Assembly (NCBI RefSeq): GCF_042685645.1 | Contig: NZ_JBHUNX010000001.1 | Location: 2,294,001-2,358,000 of the forward strand | Source: Salininema proteolyticum | GTDB lineage: Bacteria > Actinomycetota > Actinomycetes > Mycobacteriales > Micromonosporaceae | Direction of reading: 5' to 3' | Length of the DNA: 64,000 nt | Shown: positions 44,839 to 53,713 of the stretch, one piece after another | How the letters are laid out: every line of letters starts with the position of its first letter | How positions within the stretch are numbered: the stretch's first letter is position 1 | Position numbers and translations under genes: made by a program | The notes under the pieces: model-generated | Told to the model about the DNA's origin: nothing | Database searches by the model: none | Seen by the model: the letters and a program-made list of their open reading frames with translations, nothing else

Positions 44839-45819
44839 ATGCGTATGGAAGTGTGGGCCGACATCGTCAGCCCGTGGACTCATGTACTCAAGCGCCGCCT
44901 CGACGCCGTCCTCGGCGAGGATTCCGGCGTGGAGGTCGTCTGGCGTCCCTTCACCGTGGACCCGACGGCCCCGGCGAAGCCGCTTCCGCTCGTGGAGAAC
45001 TTCCTGGCGCCCCCGGTCGACGAGGCGGGCCTGGAGCCGTTCACGCGCGCCCGGGAGGGCCTGCCGACCGCCGGCGTCCAGGCCGTCATCGCGAAGGCGG
45101 CGGCCGAAGAGGGCATCGGGCCTCGCTTCGGCGCGCTGTGGCGCGTCGATTCCGAGAAGGCGCAGCGCCTGGTCCACCTCGCCTACACCGACGGCGACGC
45201 CTCGGTCCAGAACCGGATCGTCGACGCGCTCCTGCACGCCCACCACGTGGCCGGGGACGACATCTCCGACCCCGAGGTGCTGCGCCGCGTCGCCTCCGCG
45301 GAGGACTTCGCGGCCGGACCGGCCATGCTGGAGGGCGGGGTCGGCAAGCGCGACTACGCCGAGCAGCTGGCGCGCGGCAAGGCCATGCACGTCGAGGCCT
45401 CTCCGACGATCGTCCACGACGGCGAGTACCTCGTGGGCGCCGTCTCGCGCGAGGAGCTGCGGGAGTTCGTCGACGGCCTCGGCGAGCCCGTGGAGATCGC
45501 GGAGGAGCGCGAGCGCCTCCGCCTCGCCGAGAGCCTGCTGCGGCAGCGCGACGCGATCGGCGCGCTCACTCTGGTGGAGCCGGTCCTCGCCGCGCACCCG
45601 AACCAGCACGACGTGGTCGAGACGGCCGCCCGCGCCTATTACGGCTCGGCGCAGCTGAACAAGGCCCGGCGCCTGTCCCAGTGGCTGGTGGACCGCAACC
45701 CGGCCGACTTCTTCGCCCACTACCTGCTGGGGCGGACGCTGTCGCGCCTGGGCCTCGAGGAGGAGGCGCGGCCGCACCTGAAGCTGGCCGAGGCCGTCAC
45801 TCCTCCCGAGGAGGACTGA
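44839..45819 (+). CDS. DsbA/FrnE-like thioredoxin-fold protein fused to TPR, cysteine-free
   Basis: Residues 1-210 match the FrnE/DsbA family of thioredoxin-fold proteins (EVWADIVSPWTH at the start, VEASPTIVHDGEYLVGAVS near the end). The usual CPWC redox pair is replaced by SPWT, and I find no cysteine anywhere in the 326 residues, so it cannot be a dithiol oxidoreductase. Residues ~225-320 form TPR-like helices (AIGALTLVEPVLAAHPNQHD, then NKARRLSQWLVDRNP, then GRTLSRLGLEEEARPHLK), as in thioredoxin-TPR proteins such as CnoX, which act as holdases. A redox-independent chaperone role is the likely inference. Confidence 0.85.
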   Translation: MRMEVWADIVSPWTHVLKRRLDAVLGEDSGVEVVWRPFTVDPTAPAKPLPLVENFLAPPVDEAGLEPFTRAREGLPTAGVQAVIAKAAAEEGIGPRFGALWRVDSEKAQRLVHLAYTDGDASVQNRIVDALLHAHHVAGDDISDPEVLRRVASAEDFAAGPAMLEGGVGKRDYAEQLARGKAMHVEASPTIVHDGEYLVGAVSREELREFVDGLGEPVEIAEERERLRLAESLLRQRDAIGALTLVEPVLAAHPNQHDVVETAARAYYGSAQLNKARRLSQWLVDRNPADFFAHYLLGRTLSRLGLEEEARPHLKLAEAVTPPEED

Positions 45820-45946
45820 GGCGGGACGCCCGCACGGGGCGCCGGTCGTGCGGAAGCCCATCCGGGGGTACCGCACCAGTCGGGCCGCACCCTCACCAGG
45901 AGTCCATACGGGACCGGTCCGCGACGGCCGGTCCTCCGCCATCGAC

Positions 45947-45980
45947 CGAAGGGGCCGCGGGTTCTCCCGCGGCCCCTTCG
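45947..45980 (+). terminator. Terminator after the DsbA-TPR gene
   Basis: A perfect 14-bp stem (45947-45960 with 45967-45980) encloses a 6-base loop. It lies about 130 bp past the DsbA-TPR stop and 82 bp before the next gene. Confidence 0.78.
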
Positions 45981-46062
45981 CCGCTCCCCCGCACGGGCGA
46001 ACGTGAAGACGATTTTTCCTGTTCAATCCCGGTATGGCGGCCCCATCCCATAGGGTTTCGGT

Positions 46063-46635
46063 ATGAAACGCGATCCCGCAGGCAACATCCTGCGCCGCCG
46101 GAGCCGGTGGGCCGTCTCGGCCGCGGCCGTCGTCGTGGCCGCCGTTCTCGTCATCGTGCCCACGCTCCTGGACGAGTCCTACGCGGACGTCGTCGACGCC
46201 CCTCCCGGCATGGTCCGGCTGGGCGCCGAGGGCGACTACTCCTTCACCGTGCCCCGCGGCTGGGAGTTCGAGATCTCGCGGAGCGGGCCGCCGGAGTCCT
46301 ACACGCTGGTGCGGGGGGACCTGCGCGTCACCCTGTCGGTCTTCGCCTACCCGGTGCGGACCGGACCCGACGCCGCGTGGGCCGCTTACGAACGCTACCT
46401 GGACGTCGTCCTCGGCCACGGGCTGCTGACCGAGCGGGAGGACGTCGCGACCTCCGCCGGGGCCGAGGGCTACTCCGCGGAATACCGCGGTCAGGTCAAG
46501 TCCACCGTCTACCTGTTCCCCGCCGCCGACGGCGCGTCGGCCGCCCAGGCGATCGTCCTCGCCCCGCGCGGGACGGACACCGCCCCGGCAGAGGAGTTGG
46601 TGGGGTCGATCGAGTACCGAGGAGGCCGCCGATGA
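46063..46635 (+). CDS. Hypothetical membrane-anchored protein
   Basis: The 190-residue product has a basic cytoplasmic N-terminus (MKRDPAGNILRRRSRW), one membrane helix at about 17-35 and an external domain of about 150 residues (GDYSFTVPRGWEFEIS, then VTLSVFAYPV, then STVYLFPAADGASAAQ). The family is not recognised. The fold looks like a small beta-rich domain seen in actinobacterial lipoprotein-like proteins. Its stop overlaps the ATG of the PrsW gene (ATGA), so the two are co-translated, and it could be a partner or substrate of that protease. Confidence 0.75.
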   Translation: MKRDPAGNILRRRSRWAVSAAAVVVAAVLVIVPTLLDESYADVVDAPPGMVRLGAEGDYSFTVPRGWEFEISRSGPPESYTLVRGDLRVTLSVFAYPVRTGPDAAWAAYERYLDVVLGHGLLTEREDVATSAGAEGYSAEYRGQVKSTVYLFPAADGASAAQAIVLAPRGTDTAPAEELVGSIEYRGGRR

Positions 46636-47876
46636 GCATGGACATGATCACCTCGCCGCCCCGGCGTCCCGCCCCGACCTATCGCGACGACATGTGGCGC
46701 TCGCCCGCCACGTGGGTGTTCATCGCCGGGGTCCTCTACGGCGGCTGGCAGTTCACGAACAACTTCCTGCCCGTGCTACAGAACTTTCCCGGGGCCGCGA
46801 CGACGAACGTGTTCTTCCTGGCGCTCAGCCTCGTCATCGGGCTGTGGCTGGCGCGCCGGATCTTCCGGCCCGTCCAGGCGCCACCCTGGAACGGCACGGT
46901 CCTGGCCGTCCTGTGGGGAGGCACCGCGGCGACCGGGATCGCCCTGGCCGCCAACTCTCCCCTGTCGGACTATCTGACCAAGGCCTTCGGCTTCGACTTC
47001 TCGACTTCGTGGGGCGCGGCGTTCACCGCCCCGCTCAACGAGGAGACGGCGAAGCTGCTGGGGGTGCTCCTGCTGGCGGCCATGTCCTCGCGTCTGGTCC
47101 GCACGCCCGCCGACGGGTTCGCCTACGGCGCGCTCGTCGGGCTAGGGTTCCTCGTCGCCGAGAACGTCACCTACGCTCTCAACGCCGTCCTCAGCGCGGG
47201 CGGGGTCGGCCCCGCCATCATGTCCACTCTCGTCACCGGCACCCGCCTGGGGCTGACGGTCTGGGGTTCGCACTGGGCCATGAGCGCCGTCGCCGGAGCG
47301 GGCGTCGGCTATCTCGTGGCGCGCTGGGGCGTGCCCCTCGGGCGCAGGGTGCTGGTCGCGGCCGGCTGCTGGGTGCTGGCAATGGCGATGCACTTCCAGT
47401 TCAACAGCCCGGCCTTCGAGGGCTACGCCTGGGGCGGGTCGATCAAGGCGACGATCAACCTCGTGGTGGCCGTGTCCGTCTTCATCGTCGTGCGCCGCGC
47501 CTTCCGTCGTCGCTGGGCAGAGGCCGTCCAGGAGGAGGTCGACTCCGGAGCGCTGCTGCGGATGGAGGCCATGGCGATCGGGCGGCGGCACTCCCGTTCC
47601 CGCTACCGCCGGCACTATTCGCAGCCGGGGCGCCAGCGCCACCTCCTCACGCTTCTCCAGAAGGAGCAGCTGGAGCTGCTAGAGGATCGCACCGCCGGCG
47701 AGGTGGCAGAGAAGGCCGCGTGGAAGCGCGGCGAGATAGACGCGGTCCGCACCGCCATGGGGGCGCCGGTCACCCCCATCGAATTAACCCGGAGTGTCCA
47801 GCGGACGTATTGCGGGCCAACGAGTCCCGGGAATCCTTCCCGTGGAGGGCCGTTGCTAGACTGTGGGGGAATCTGA
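46632..47876 (+). CDS. PrsW-family membrane metalloprotease
   Basis: The 414-residue product has about eight membrane helices in residues 25-290. It carries the PrsW motifs: NEETAK at 136-141, the GALVGLGFLVAEN helix, GSHWAMSA and AMHFQFN (candidate metal ligands). PrsW proteases start regulated intramembrane proteolysis, for example of anti-sigma factors in Bacillus. The C-terminal 120 residues are basic and cytoplasmic. ATG 46632 overlaps the preceding stop. The PASTA kinase gene follows after 28 bp, an association suggesting envelope signalling. The substrate here is unknown. Confidence 0.88.
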   Translation: MSMDMITSPPRRPAPTYRDDMWRSPATWVFIAGVLYGGWQFTNNFLPVLQNFPGAATTNVFFLALSLVIGLWLARRIFRPVQAPPWNGTVLAVLWGGTAATGIALAANSPLSDYLTKAFGFDFSTSWGAAFTAPLNEETAKLLGVLLLAAMSSRLVRTPADGFAYGALVGLGFLVAENVTYALNAVLSAGGVGPAIMSTLVTGTRLGLTVWGSHWAMSAVAGAGVGYLVARWGVPLGRRVLVAAGCWVLAMAMHFQFNSPAFEGYAWGGSIKATINLVVAVSVFIVVRRAFRRRWAEAVQEEVDSGALLRMEAMAIGRRHSRSRYRRHYSQPGRQRHLLTLLQKEQLELLEDRTAGEVAEKAAWKRGEIDAVRTAMGAPVTPIELTRSVQRTYCGPTSPGNPSRGGPLLDCGGI

Positions 47877-47904
47877 AACCCTCTTCTAGAAGGCGGTCGC
47901 ACCA

Positions 47905-49551
47905 GTGAAGCCCGGGACTCTCATCGCCGGACGCTACCGGCTCGACGAGGCCATCGCCTCCGGCGGCATGGGAACGGTCTGGCGGGCGGTGGACGTCAAC
48001 CTGGACCGCTCGGTGGCCGTCAAGATCCTCCACGCCGGGCAGGACCGGGAGCGCTCCGCCGACAGGTTCCGGCGCGAGGCGAAGATCCTGGCCAGCCTCA
48101 AGGGCCCCGGCTTCGTCCAGATCCACGACTACGGGCGCGACGAGGACACCCAGTTCATCGTCATGGAACTGGTGGAGGGCGGGTCCCTGCGCGACGAGAT
48201 GGACGCCGGCCCCCTCTCCCCCGACCGGACGCTCGAGGTGTGCGCGTCCGTCGCCGAGGCGCTGGACACGGCCCACTCGCAGGGCGTCGTCCACCGGGAC
48301 GTCAAGCCCTCCAACATCCTCGAGGACGACCGGGGCCACGTGCGCGTGGTGGACTTCGGCATCTCCTTCCTCGCCGGGCGGACCCGGGTCACCGACACCG
48401 GGACCGTCCTGGGCACCCTCTCCTATATCGCGCCCGAACAGCTGGAGGACATGAACACGACCGCGGCGGCAGACGTCTACGCGCTGGGGGCCGTGGCCTA
48501 CGAATGCCTGTCGGGCGCTCCGCCCTTCGAGTCCCGCGACCCGTCGCGGATCATCGAGGGCCACCTGCGGCGCGACCCCGCGCCCCTGCCCGAGAGCGTA
48601 CCGTCCGCCGTGGGCGACCTGGTTCTGCTCGCGCTGGCGAAGGACCCCGCCGACCGCCCCTCCGCCGCCGAGTTCACCGAGCAGTGCCGCGAACTCCTCT
48701 CCGAGAGAGGCATGGGCGTGCCGGCCGATGCCGCCGCGTCGGAGGACGAGGACAAGACCGTCCAGGTCGGAACGCCGGACCAGACGGTGCACGTGGGGCC
48801 CCCGGACGCGACCGTTCCCGTCGGCTCGCGCCCCATCCCCGCGCGCGACGGCGGCACATCGGCCGACCGCCCAGAAGTCATCGAAGAGAAACCGCGGCGG
48901 ACCGGCCCCCTGATCGTGACGGCCGTGGCCGTCATCGCGATCCTCGCCATCGCCGCTCCCCTCTCCTGGCAGCTGTGGCGCGACTCCGGCGACACCGCCG
49001 CCCCGCCCGGGACCGCCGCCTCCTCGTCGGAAGAGGACGGGGCGATCGATTCGGGAGAGGACGGCGAAGACACCGCGGAGGACGACGCGTCCGCGGACGC
49101 GAGCGATGAGCCGGATTCGCCCGACTCCTCCGAGGGGGACGACACCGGTTCCGACGACTCCGGCGACAACCAGGGGTCGAACGACAGCACCGACGGAGGC
49201 TCCGAGAGCGGAAACGACGGCGGCCAGGACAGCGGCGGAGACGGCGGAAACGACGGTGGCGGTGACAGCGGCGGCGGTGGCGGTGACGGCGATAACGGAG
49301 GGGACGGCGGGTCCGAGCCGGACCCCGACCGGGGAAAACTGCCCAATGTGGTCGGCATGACGACCCACCAGGCCAAGTCCACCCTGAGCTCGGCCGGTTT
49401 CACCAACGTCGGCGGAACCTACACCTTCGGCGGCGGCACCCACTGCGAGGTGATCTCCCAGAATCCCGACGGCGGGCAGACTCGCGATTACGACGAGGCG
49501 ATCGTGTTGACGTACGCACTGGCGCGAAACGACGACTGCGAGCTGTCCTAG
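47905..49551 (+). CDS. Serine/threonine protein kinase with PASTA domain (PknB-like)
   Basis: The 548-residue product has a Hanks-type kinase domain (about 8-270): glycine loop ASGGMGTVW, Lys40 in VAVKIL, catalytic HRDVKPSN, DFG and APE. A membrane helix follows at about 334-356. Next is a long linker of Asp, Ser and Gly that is almost devoid of structure, and one C-terminal PASTA domain (about 479-540, LPNVVGMTTHQAKSTL). PASTA domains bind peptidoglycan fragments or lipid II. Most PknB homologues have three or four PASTA units; a single one after an acidic linker is unusual. Confidence 0.94.
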   Translation: MKPGTLIAGRYRLDEAIASGGMGTVWRAVDVNLDRSVAVKILHAGQDRERSADRFRREAKILASLKGPGFVQIHDYGRDEDTQFIVMELVEGGSLRDEMDAGPLSPDRTLEVCASVAEALDTAHSQGVVHRDVKPSNILEDDRGHVRVVDFGISFLAGRTRVTDTGTVLGTLSYIAPEQLEDMNTTAAADVYALGAVAYECLSGAPPFESRDPSRIIEGHLRRDPAPLPESVPSAVGDLVLLALAKDPADRPSAAEFTEQCRELLSERGMGVPADAAASEDEDKTVQVGTPDQTVHVGPPDATVPVGSRPIPARDGGTSADRPEVIEEKPRRTGPLIVTAVAVIAILAIAAPLSWQLWRDSGDTAAPPGTAASSSEEDGAIDSGEDGEDTAEDDASADASDEPDSPDSSEGDDTGSDDSGDNQGSNDSTDGGSESGNDGGQDSGGDGGNDGGGDSGGGGGDGDNGGDGGSEPDPDRGKLPNVVGMTTHQAKSTLSSAGFTNVGGTYTFGGGTHCEVISQNPDGGQTRDYDEAIVLTYALARNDDCELS

Positions 49552-49562
49552 CGGTCCAGCTC

Positions 49563-49913
49563 TTAAACCGGTCCCGGCGGCACTAGGTCGTTGAGCAGGT
49601 CGACGACCGTCAAGACCAGGATGATCAGCACGAGCGCGCAGATGCCGACGGTGAGCCCCGCGACCGCCAGACCCCGTTGGGGCGCCTTCCCCTTGTTGGC
49701 TTCGGAGAGCCCTATTCCAGAGGACACTATGGCCACTACAGAGGTGAGAAAGCCGAGGAGGGGGATGCAGACGAACACGACGGAGCAGATACCGCAGACC
49801 AGGCCGGTGATCGCCGCAGCATTGGTCTGCTTCGGAGCGGAGTCGAACTCTTCGGCCTCACCGTCGATATCCTCGGGCGCGGCGTACTGATCGTTCTGAG
49901 GGTCGAACGACAT
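49563..49913 (-). CDS. DUF4190-type small membrane protein
   Basis: The 116-residue product has an acidic cytoplasmic N-terminus (QYAAPEDIDGEAEEFD) and two or three membrane helices. The sequence AAITGLVCGICSVVF, SSGIGLSEANKGKAP and RGLAVAGLTVGICALVLI fits the DUF4190 family. Such proteins often carry unstructured N-termini and are of unknown function. It is convergent with the kinase gene, whose stop lies 11 bp away. The start is ATG 49913, with a GGAACCCC sequence upstream but no strong ribosome site. Confidence 0.78.
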   Translation of the reverse strand: MSFDPQNDQYAAPEDIDGEAEEFDSAPKQTNAAAITGLVCGICSVVFVCIPLLGFLTSVVAIVSSGIGLSEANKGKAPQRGLAVAGLTVGICALVLIILVLTVVDLLNDLVPPGPV

Positions 49914-50058
49914 GGGGTTCCTTCTATTCAGGGGTTCCGGGGCGTTCGGATACTACCAGACCACGCCTCCCGCTCAGGCCCTCCCCGATGAGGCCTGAAC
50001 GGCAGAGGAGCGGACCGTCCTTTCCGGACGGCCCGCCCCCTCAGCACCTTTACCGCTC

Positions 50059-51795
50059 TTAGGAAGCCAGCTCCTTGCGCCGCAGGGCCCAGACCAGGGC
50101 GCCTCCGGCCACCAGCAGGACCGCTCCGGTGGCGGCGATGCCGATCGTGCTCGCCCCGGTCACCGGCAGTTTCTCCTGTGCACTGTCGTCCTCGTCGCTG
50201 CCCGTGCCGGACCCGTTTTCGCCTCCGACGGTGTACAGAGTGGTCGATCCGGAGACCTCGTTGCCGACGATGAGCATCGAGTCCCCGCTCGGCGAGTCCT
50301 CCCCCGCGACGAATTTCAGGCTCTCCGGGCCCAGGTCTCCGGCGTCGCCGGTTCCCGGCTCTATGGAGAAGTCCCTGTCGGAGACGTACCGGACGTACTC
50401 CGGGCTCACCGGGTCGGAGATGTCGTAGACGAGGATGCCGCCCTGGCGCTCCAGTCCCACGAAGGCATACGTGCGTCCGTCCACTTCGCCCACGGCGACA
50501 TCTTCCGCCTCTGGGCCCTTCGCATCAGACCGAGCGTCGAAGTCGTTCTCGTCGTTGTCCGCGTTGAAGTGCTCGGGCAGTTCCTCGGCCAAGATGCGCT
50601 CGAAGTCGGACCCGGAGTCGAAGACCAGGTCTCCGTCGGTCGTCCAGATGGAGAAGGAGCGGGATCCGAAGGCGTACAGGTCTTCGTGGCAGCCGGCCTC
50701 GTCGTCGTAGCCGAGCGTCGTGGTGACCTTCAAGCGCCCCAGCGCGTCGGCGTCCTCGACGGCGCCTTCGCACAGGTCGAGGTCCTCTACTCGGGCCTCC
50801 TCGCTGTACTCGCCCCACTCCCGGCCGTCGCCCTCGTTGGCCGTCACCAGGTACGTCTCGCCGTCGATCTCCGTGGCGCGGAAGCCGTCGGGCTGGTACA
50901 TGCCGTAGACGTCCCTCTCGGCGATGTCGATCTTCCCGTCCTTGTCGGAGGGGTCGAAGCCGTTGCCCTCCGCGCCGTGGTCCTTGAAGCCCAGCGAGTG
51001 GACATCGGTGACCTCCGCCGAGGCCAGGTCCACGACGGCGACGGCATTGTTCTCCTGCAGCGTCACGTAGGCCTTCGCACCGCCGGGGTCCACGGCGACG
51101 TACTCGGGCTCCAGGTTGCGGCTGACCGCGTCCGGTTCGGAGAGCGTCCACTCCGGACCGAAGATCCGGACGTCCTCGGGAAGGGTCTTCTCCCCGTCTT
51201 CGTCCCATGCGGTGAAGTCGGCAGTGGACGGCTCCAGCGTGGAGGCGTCCACGACGGTGACCGTGCCGGCCGGGTCGGTCGAGTAGTCGTCGTCGGGCTC
51301 GCCCTCGTCGGCCGAGACCAGGTAAGACCCGTCGGGGCTGTAGGCCACGGAGTCCGGGTTGGCTCCGGCCGGGACGGCGGCGAGGAACTCCCCCTCGGTG
51401 TCGGCGAAGACGATCGCGCCGGGTTCGGTCCTCGGCTCGGCGGCGACCGCCACGGCCACCTGTCCGTCGTGGACGGCGATCGAGTTGACCACGCCGCCGG
51501 GGAGACCTGCGAGGGACGCGGCGTCCCATTCGTCGACCTTGGCGGGCGCGGTCGGGTCGGTGACGTCGAGGACGTCGACCTTCCCGCTGTGGGCGTTGAC
51601 GACGAAGGCGCGGAGGCCGTCGGCGTCGTAGGCGACGATTTCAGCAGCCGACTCGTCGAACTGGCCGGTGGTGTAGCGTCCGGTCAGGTCGACGGGGAGG
51701 GTGTCGTCCGCCTGGGCCGAAGCGGGGCTCGGGGCGAGAACGGCGAGGGCCAGCGCTGCGCCGGCCGCCGCCGTCCGGGTGGGTGAGGTGTTCAC
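50059..51795 (-). CDS. Choice-of-anchor I family surface protein with LPXTG-type anchor
   Basis: The 578-residue product starts at GTG 51795 (AAAGG five bases upstream) with a signal peptide ending near ASAQA. The body is a repeated beta-propeller-like domain of the choice-of-anchor I family (SIAVHDGQVAVAVAAEP, FKDHGAEGNGFDPSDKDG, YLVTANEGDGREWGEY). It ends with sortase signal LPVTG, a membrane helix and the basic tail RRKE. It should be covalently fixed to the cell wall. The substrate or ligand is unknown; some relatives are described as esterase- or phosphatase-like. No sortase gene is in the window. Confidence 0.87.
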   Translation of the reverse strand: MNTSPTRTAAAGAALALAVLAPSPASAQADDTLPVDLTGRYTTGQFDESAAEIVAYDADGLRAFVVNAHSGKVDVLDVTDPTAPAKVDEWDAASLAGLPGGVVNSIAVHDGQVAVAVAAEPRTEPGAIVFADTEGEFLAAVPAGANPDSVAYSPDGSYLVSADEGEPDDDYSTDPAGTVTVVDASTLEPSTADFTAWDEDGEKTLPEDVRIFGPEWTLSEPDAVSRNLEPEYVAVDPGGAKAYVTLQENNAVAVVDLASAEVTDVHSLGFKDHGAEGNGFDPSDKDGKIDIAERDVYGMYQPDGFRATEIDGETYLVTANEGDGREWGEYSEEARVEDLDLCEGAVEDADALGRLKVTTTLGYDDEAGCHEDLYAFGSRSFSIWTTDGDLVFDSGSDFERILAEELPEHFNADNDENDFDARSDAKGPEAEDVAVGEVDGRTYAFVGLERQGGILVYDISDPVSPEYVRYVSDRDFSIEPGTGDAGDLGPESLKFVAGEDSPSGDSMLIVGNEVSGSTTLYTVGGENGSGTGSDEDDSAQEKLPVTGASTIGIAATGAVLLVAGGALVWALRRKELAS

Positions 51796-51906
51796 GGGGA
51801 CCTTTCTTGCCTGAGGTTGTCTCACGGCCCAGTACAGTCGCGTTCGATGACCTCCGACCGGACATTACGTGAACAACCTTCGAACTGTCGGCACCGAAAC
51901 CCCTCA

Positions 51907-51938
51907 GAACGGGGCCGCGAGCCGTCGCGGCCCCGTTC
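51907..51938 (-). terminator. Terminator downstream of the subtilisin gene
   Basis: A perfect 14-bp stem (51907-51920 with 51925-51938) with a 4-base loop begins 7 bp past the subtilisin stop. Confidence 0.82.
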
Positions 51939-51944
51939 AGCGCG

Positions 51945-53342
51945 TCAGCAGGCTCCGATTCGCTCCCAGGCCGCAGTGCCCGGGGCCCCGGGCTCCTCGC
52001 CCTCGGTCCACCACTTGGCCCGGTAGGCGGTTCTCTCATGGGAGACCTCGTCGCCAGCCGTGTACGTCTCCGCGAGGCTCCACGGCGCCATGACGCAGGG
52101 GTCTCCGTCGCCGGTAAGGAACCCGTTGTACAGCATGAGGTTCGGGCTGTCCGGCCCGGCGTCGGCGATGCGGTCCCGCGAGGCGTTCGCGGTGAGCGCC
52201 CTGGCCACCCTGGACGGAGTCGCCCTCGGGTGGTCCGACAGGTACTGGGCGGCGACGCCCACGACGTGCGGAACGGCCATCGAGGTTCCCGTGCCGCTGG
52301 CGTAGGAGCTGTCGTCCGTGGCGATCGACGACGGGATGTGCTGCCCCGGGGCGAAGATGTCGACGCACTCGCCGTAGTTCGAGGACTCCCAGCGAGCGTC
52401 GGCCTCGTTCGAGGCCGCCACCGTGATGGCGGACGGCTCGTCGGCCGGCGACTGGCTGCAGGCGGTGGTGTCGTTGTTCCCGGCCGAGGCCACGTAGACG
52501 ACACCGGCTTCGACCGAGGCCGCGACCGCCGCGTTCAGCACGTCGGAGGGAGAGTTGCGGATGCTCACGTTAGCGACCGCCGGAAGTTCGGCGTTCTCGG
52601 TGACCCACTCGACTCCCGCGATCATGCGCGACAGAGGAGTGTAGCCGTCGCAGTTGAGGACGCGCACGGGAATCAGTGCGGCCTGCCGTGCGACGCCGTG
52701 CTGCGACCCGCCCGCCGTTCCGGCCACGTGGGTGCCGTGGTGGCGGCAGTCGTACCGGCCGTCCCGCTCGGGATCCACGAAGTCGACGCCGGGAAGCACC
52801 CGTCCGCCGAACTCCTCGTGCGTGCCGCGGATGCCGCTGTCGATGATGTACAGGTTGACGCCCTCGCCGCCGTTGGGGTCGGTGTACGAGTCGTCCAGGG
52901 GCAGGTCGCGCTGGTCGATGCGGTCCAGGCCCCACGACGCCACGGTCGCGGCGTCTACTTCGGAGGCTTGCGCCGCGGGGCGTTCGATGACTCCGTCGTC
53001 GGAGACCATCGTGTCCTGCTCGACCACGTCGACGATCTCCTCTGCCACGAGCCGCTCGGCTCCGGCCTCCTCCACGGAGACGGTGAAGGCGTCCACGCTG
53101 TCCAGGACGTCAGTGACGGTGCCGCCGTATTCGGCGGCCAATTCAGACACACGCTCGTCGGACGCGGGTTCCGCGAGCTTCACGATGTAGTGGCCGTCTA
53201 TTGCGTTGTCGGAGTCCGCGTTGCGAATCTCCGCGTCGGACGGATCAGCCGCCGCCGGCGTCGAGACGGCCAGGGCCAGAACGATTCCCGCCGCGAGAGA
53301 AGCGGCGCCGCGACGGCGCAGAAAAGGATAGTGTGATGGCAT
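51945..53342 (-). CDS. Secreted S8 subtilisin-like protease with C-terminal chitin-binding-like domain
   Basis: The 465-residue product has a signal peptide (about 1-32), an inhibitor I9 prodomain (about 50-115, HYIVKLAEPASDERVSEL) and an S8A catalytic domain with Asp168 in IIDSG, His202 in HGTHVAGT and Ser354 in GTSMAVPH. The usual NMSLGG substrate strand reads NVSIRNS. The last 45 residues (APWSLAETYTAGDEVSH, then KWWTEGEEPG) look like a small chitin/cellulose-binding module (ChtBD3 type). I chose ATG 53342 because GGAG lies 6 bases upstream; ATG 53354 has no such site. It is probably an extracellular protease targeted to chitin-like material. Confidence 0.92.
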   Translation of the reverse strand: MPSHYPFLRRRGAASLAAGIVLALAVSTPAAADPSDAEIRNADSDNAIDGHYIVKLAEPASDERVSELAAEYGGTVTDVLDSVDAFTVSVEEAGAERLVAEEIVDVVEQDTMVSDDGVIERPAAQASEVDAATVASWGLDRIDQRDLPLDDSYTDPNGGEGVNLYIIDSGIRGTHEEFGGRVLPGVDFVDPERDGRYDCRHHGTHVAGTAGGSQHGVARQAALIPVRVLNCDGYTPLSRMIAGVEWVTENAELPAVANVSIRNSPSDVLNAAVAASVEAGVVYVASAGNNDTTACSQSPADEPSAITVAASNEADARWESSNYGECVDIFAPGQHIPSSIATDDSSYASGTGTSMAVPHVVGVAAQYLSDHPRATPSRVARALTANASRDRIADAGPDSPNLMLYNGFLTGDGDPCVMAPWSLAETYTAGDEVSHERTAYRAKWWTEGEEPGAPGTAAWERIGAC

Positions 53343-53713
53343 GAAGAACTCCATCTGGTGAGGTGGATACAGTGGCTCGCCGGGGAAGGGGCGGCCGGTT
53401 TCCGGGTGGTAGTAGGGTTCGTATCTCCGCGACACTGTGGCCGCGGCTACATCGTAGTGTGTTTCCCGGCCGGAGGGAAACCCTAGTGGACAGTGATACA
53501 TATCATTGCGTCACATGATGACTCGGTCAATGCCCGCTCGCCGGCCCGGACAGTGCCCCGGCCCGCGAACCCCTACTCCCGCGATCGTCCGTGATCCAGA
53601 GCTTCCGGCCGTCGGTGCAGAAGTTCCCCAGACCGATCCTTGTCGCCTGGCCGACACCAGAACACTCGGAAGGCGCCTACCATGATGGGTCCTCACGCAT
53701 TTGGAGATTCACC
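53343..53713. other. Intergenic region upstream of the subtilisin and the conflict-like cluster
   Basis: This 371-bp stretch has no supported gene. It holds divergent promoters. A perfect AT-rich palindrome TGATACATATCA lies at 53494-53505 and a GTTTCCC/GGGAAAC inverted repeat at about 53461-53481. Either could be a regulator site, but neither is assigned. Confidence 0.45.
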
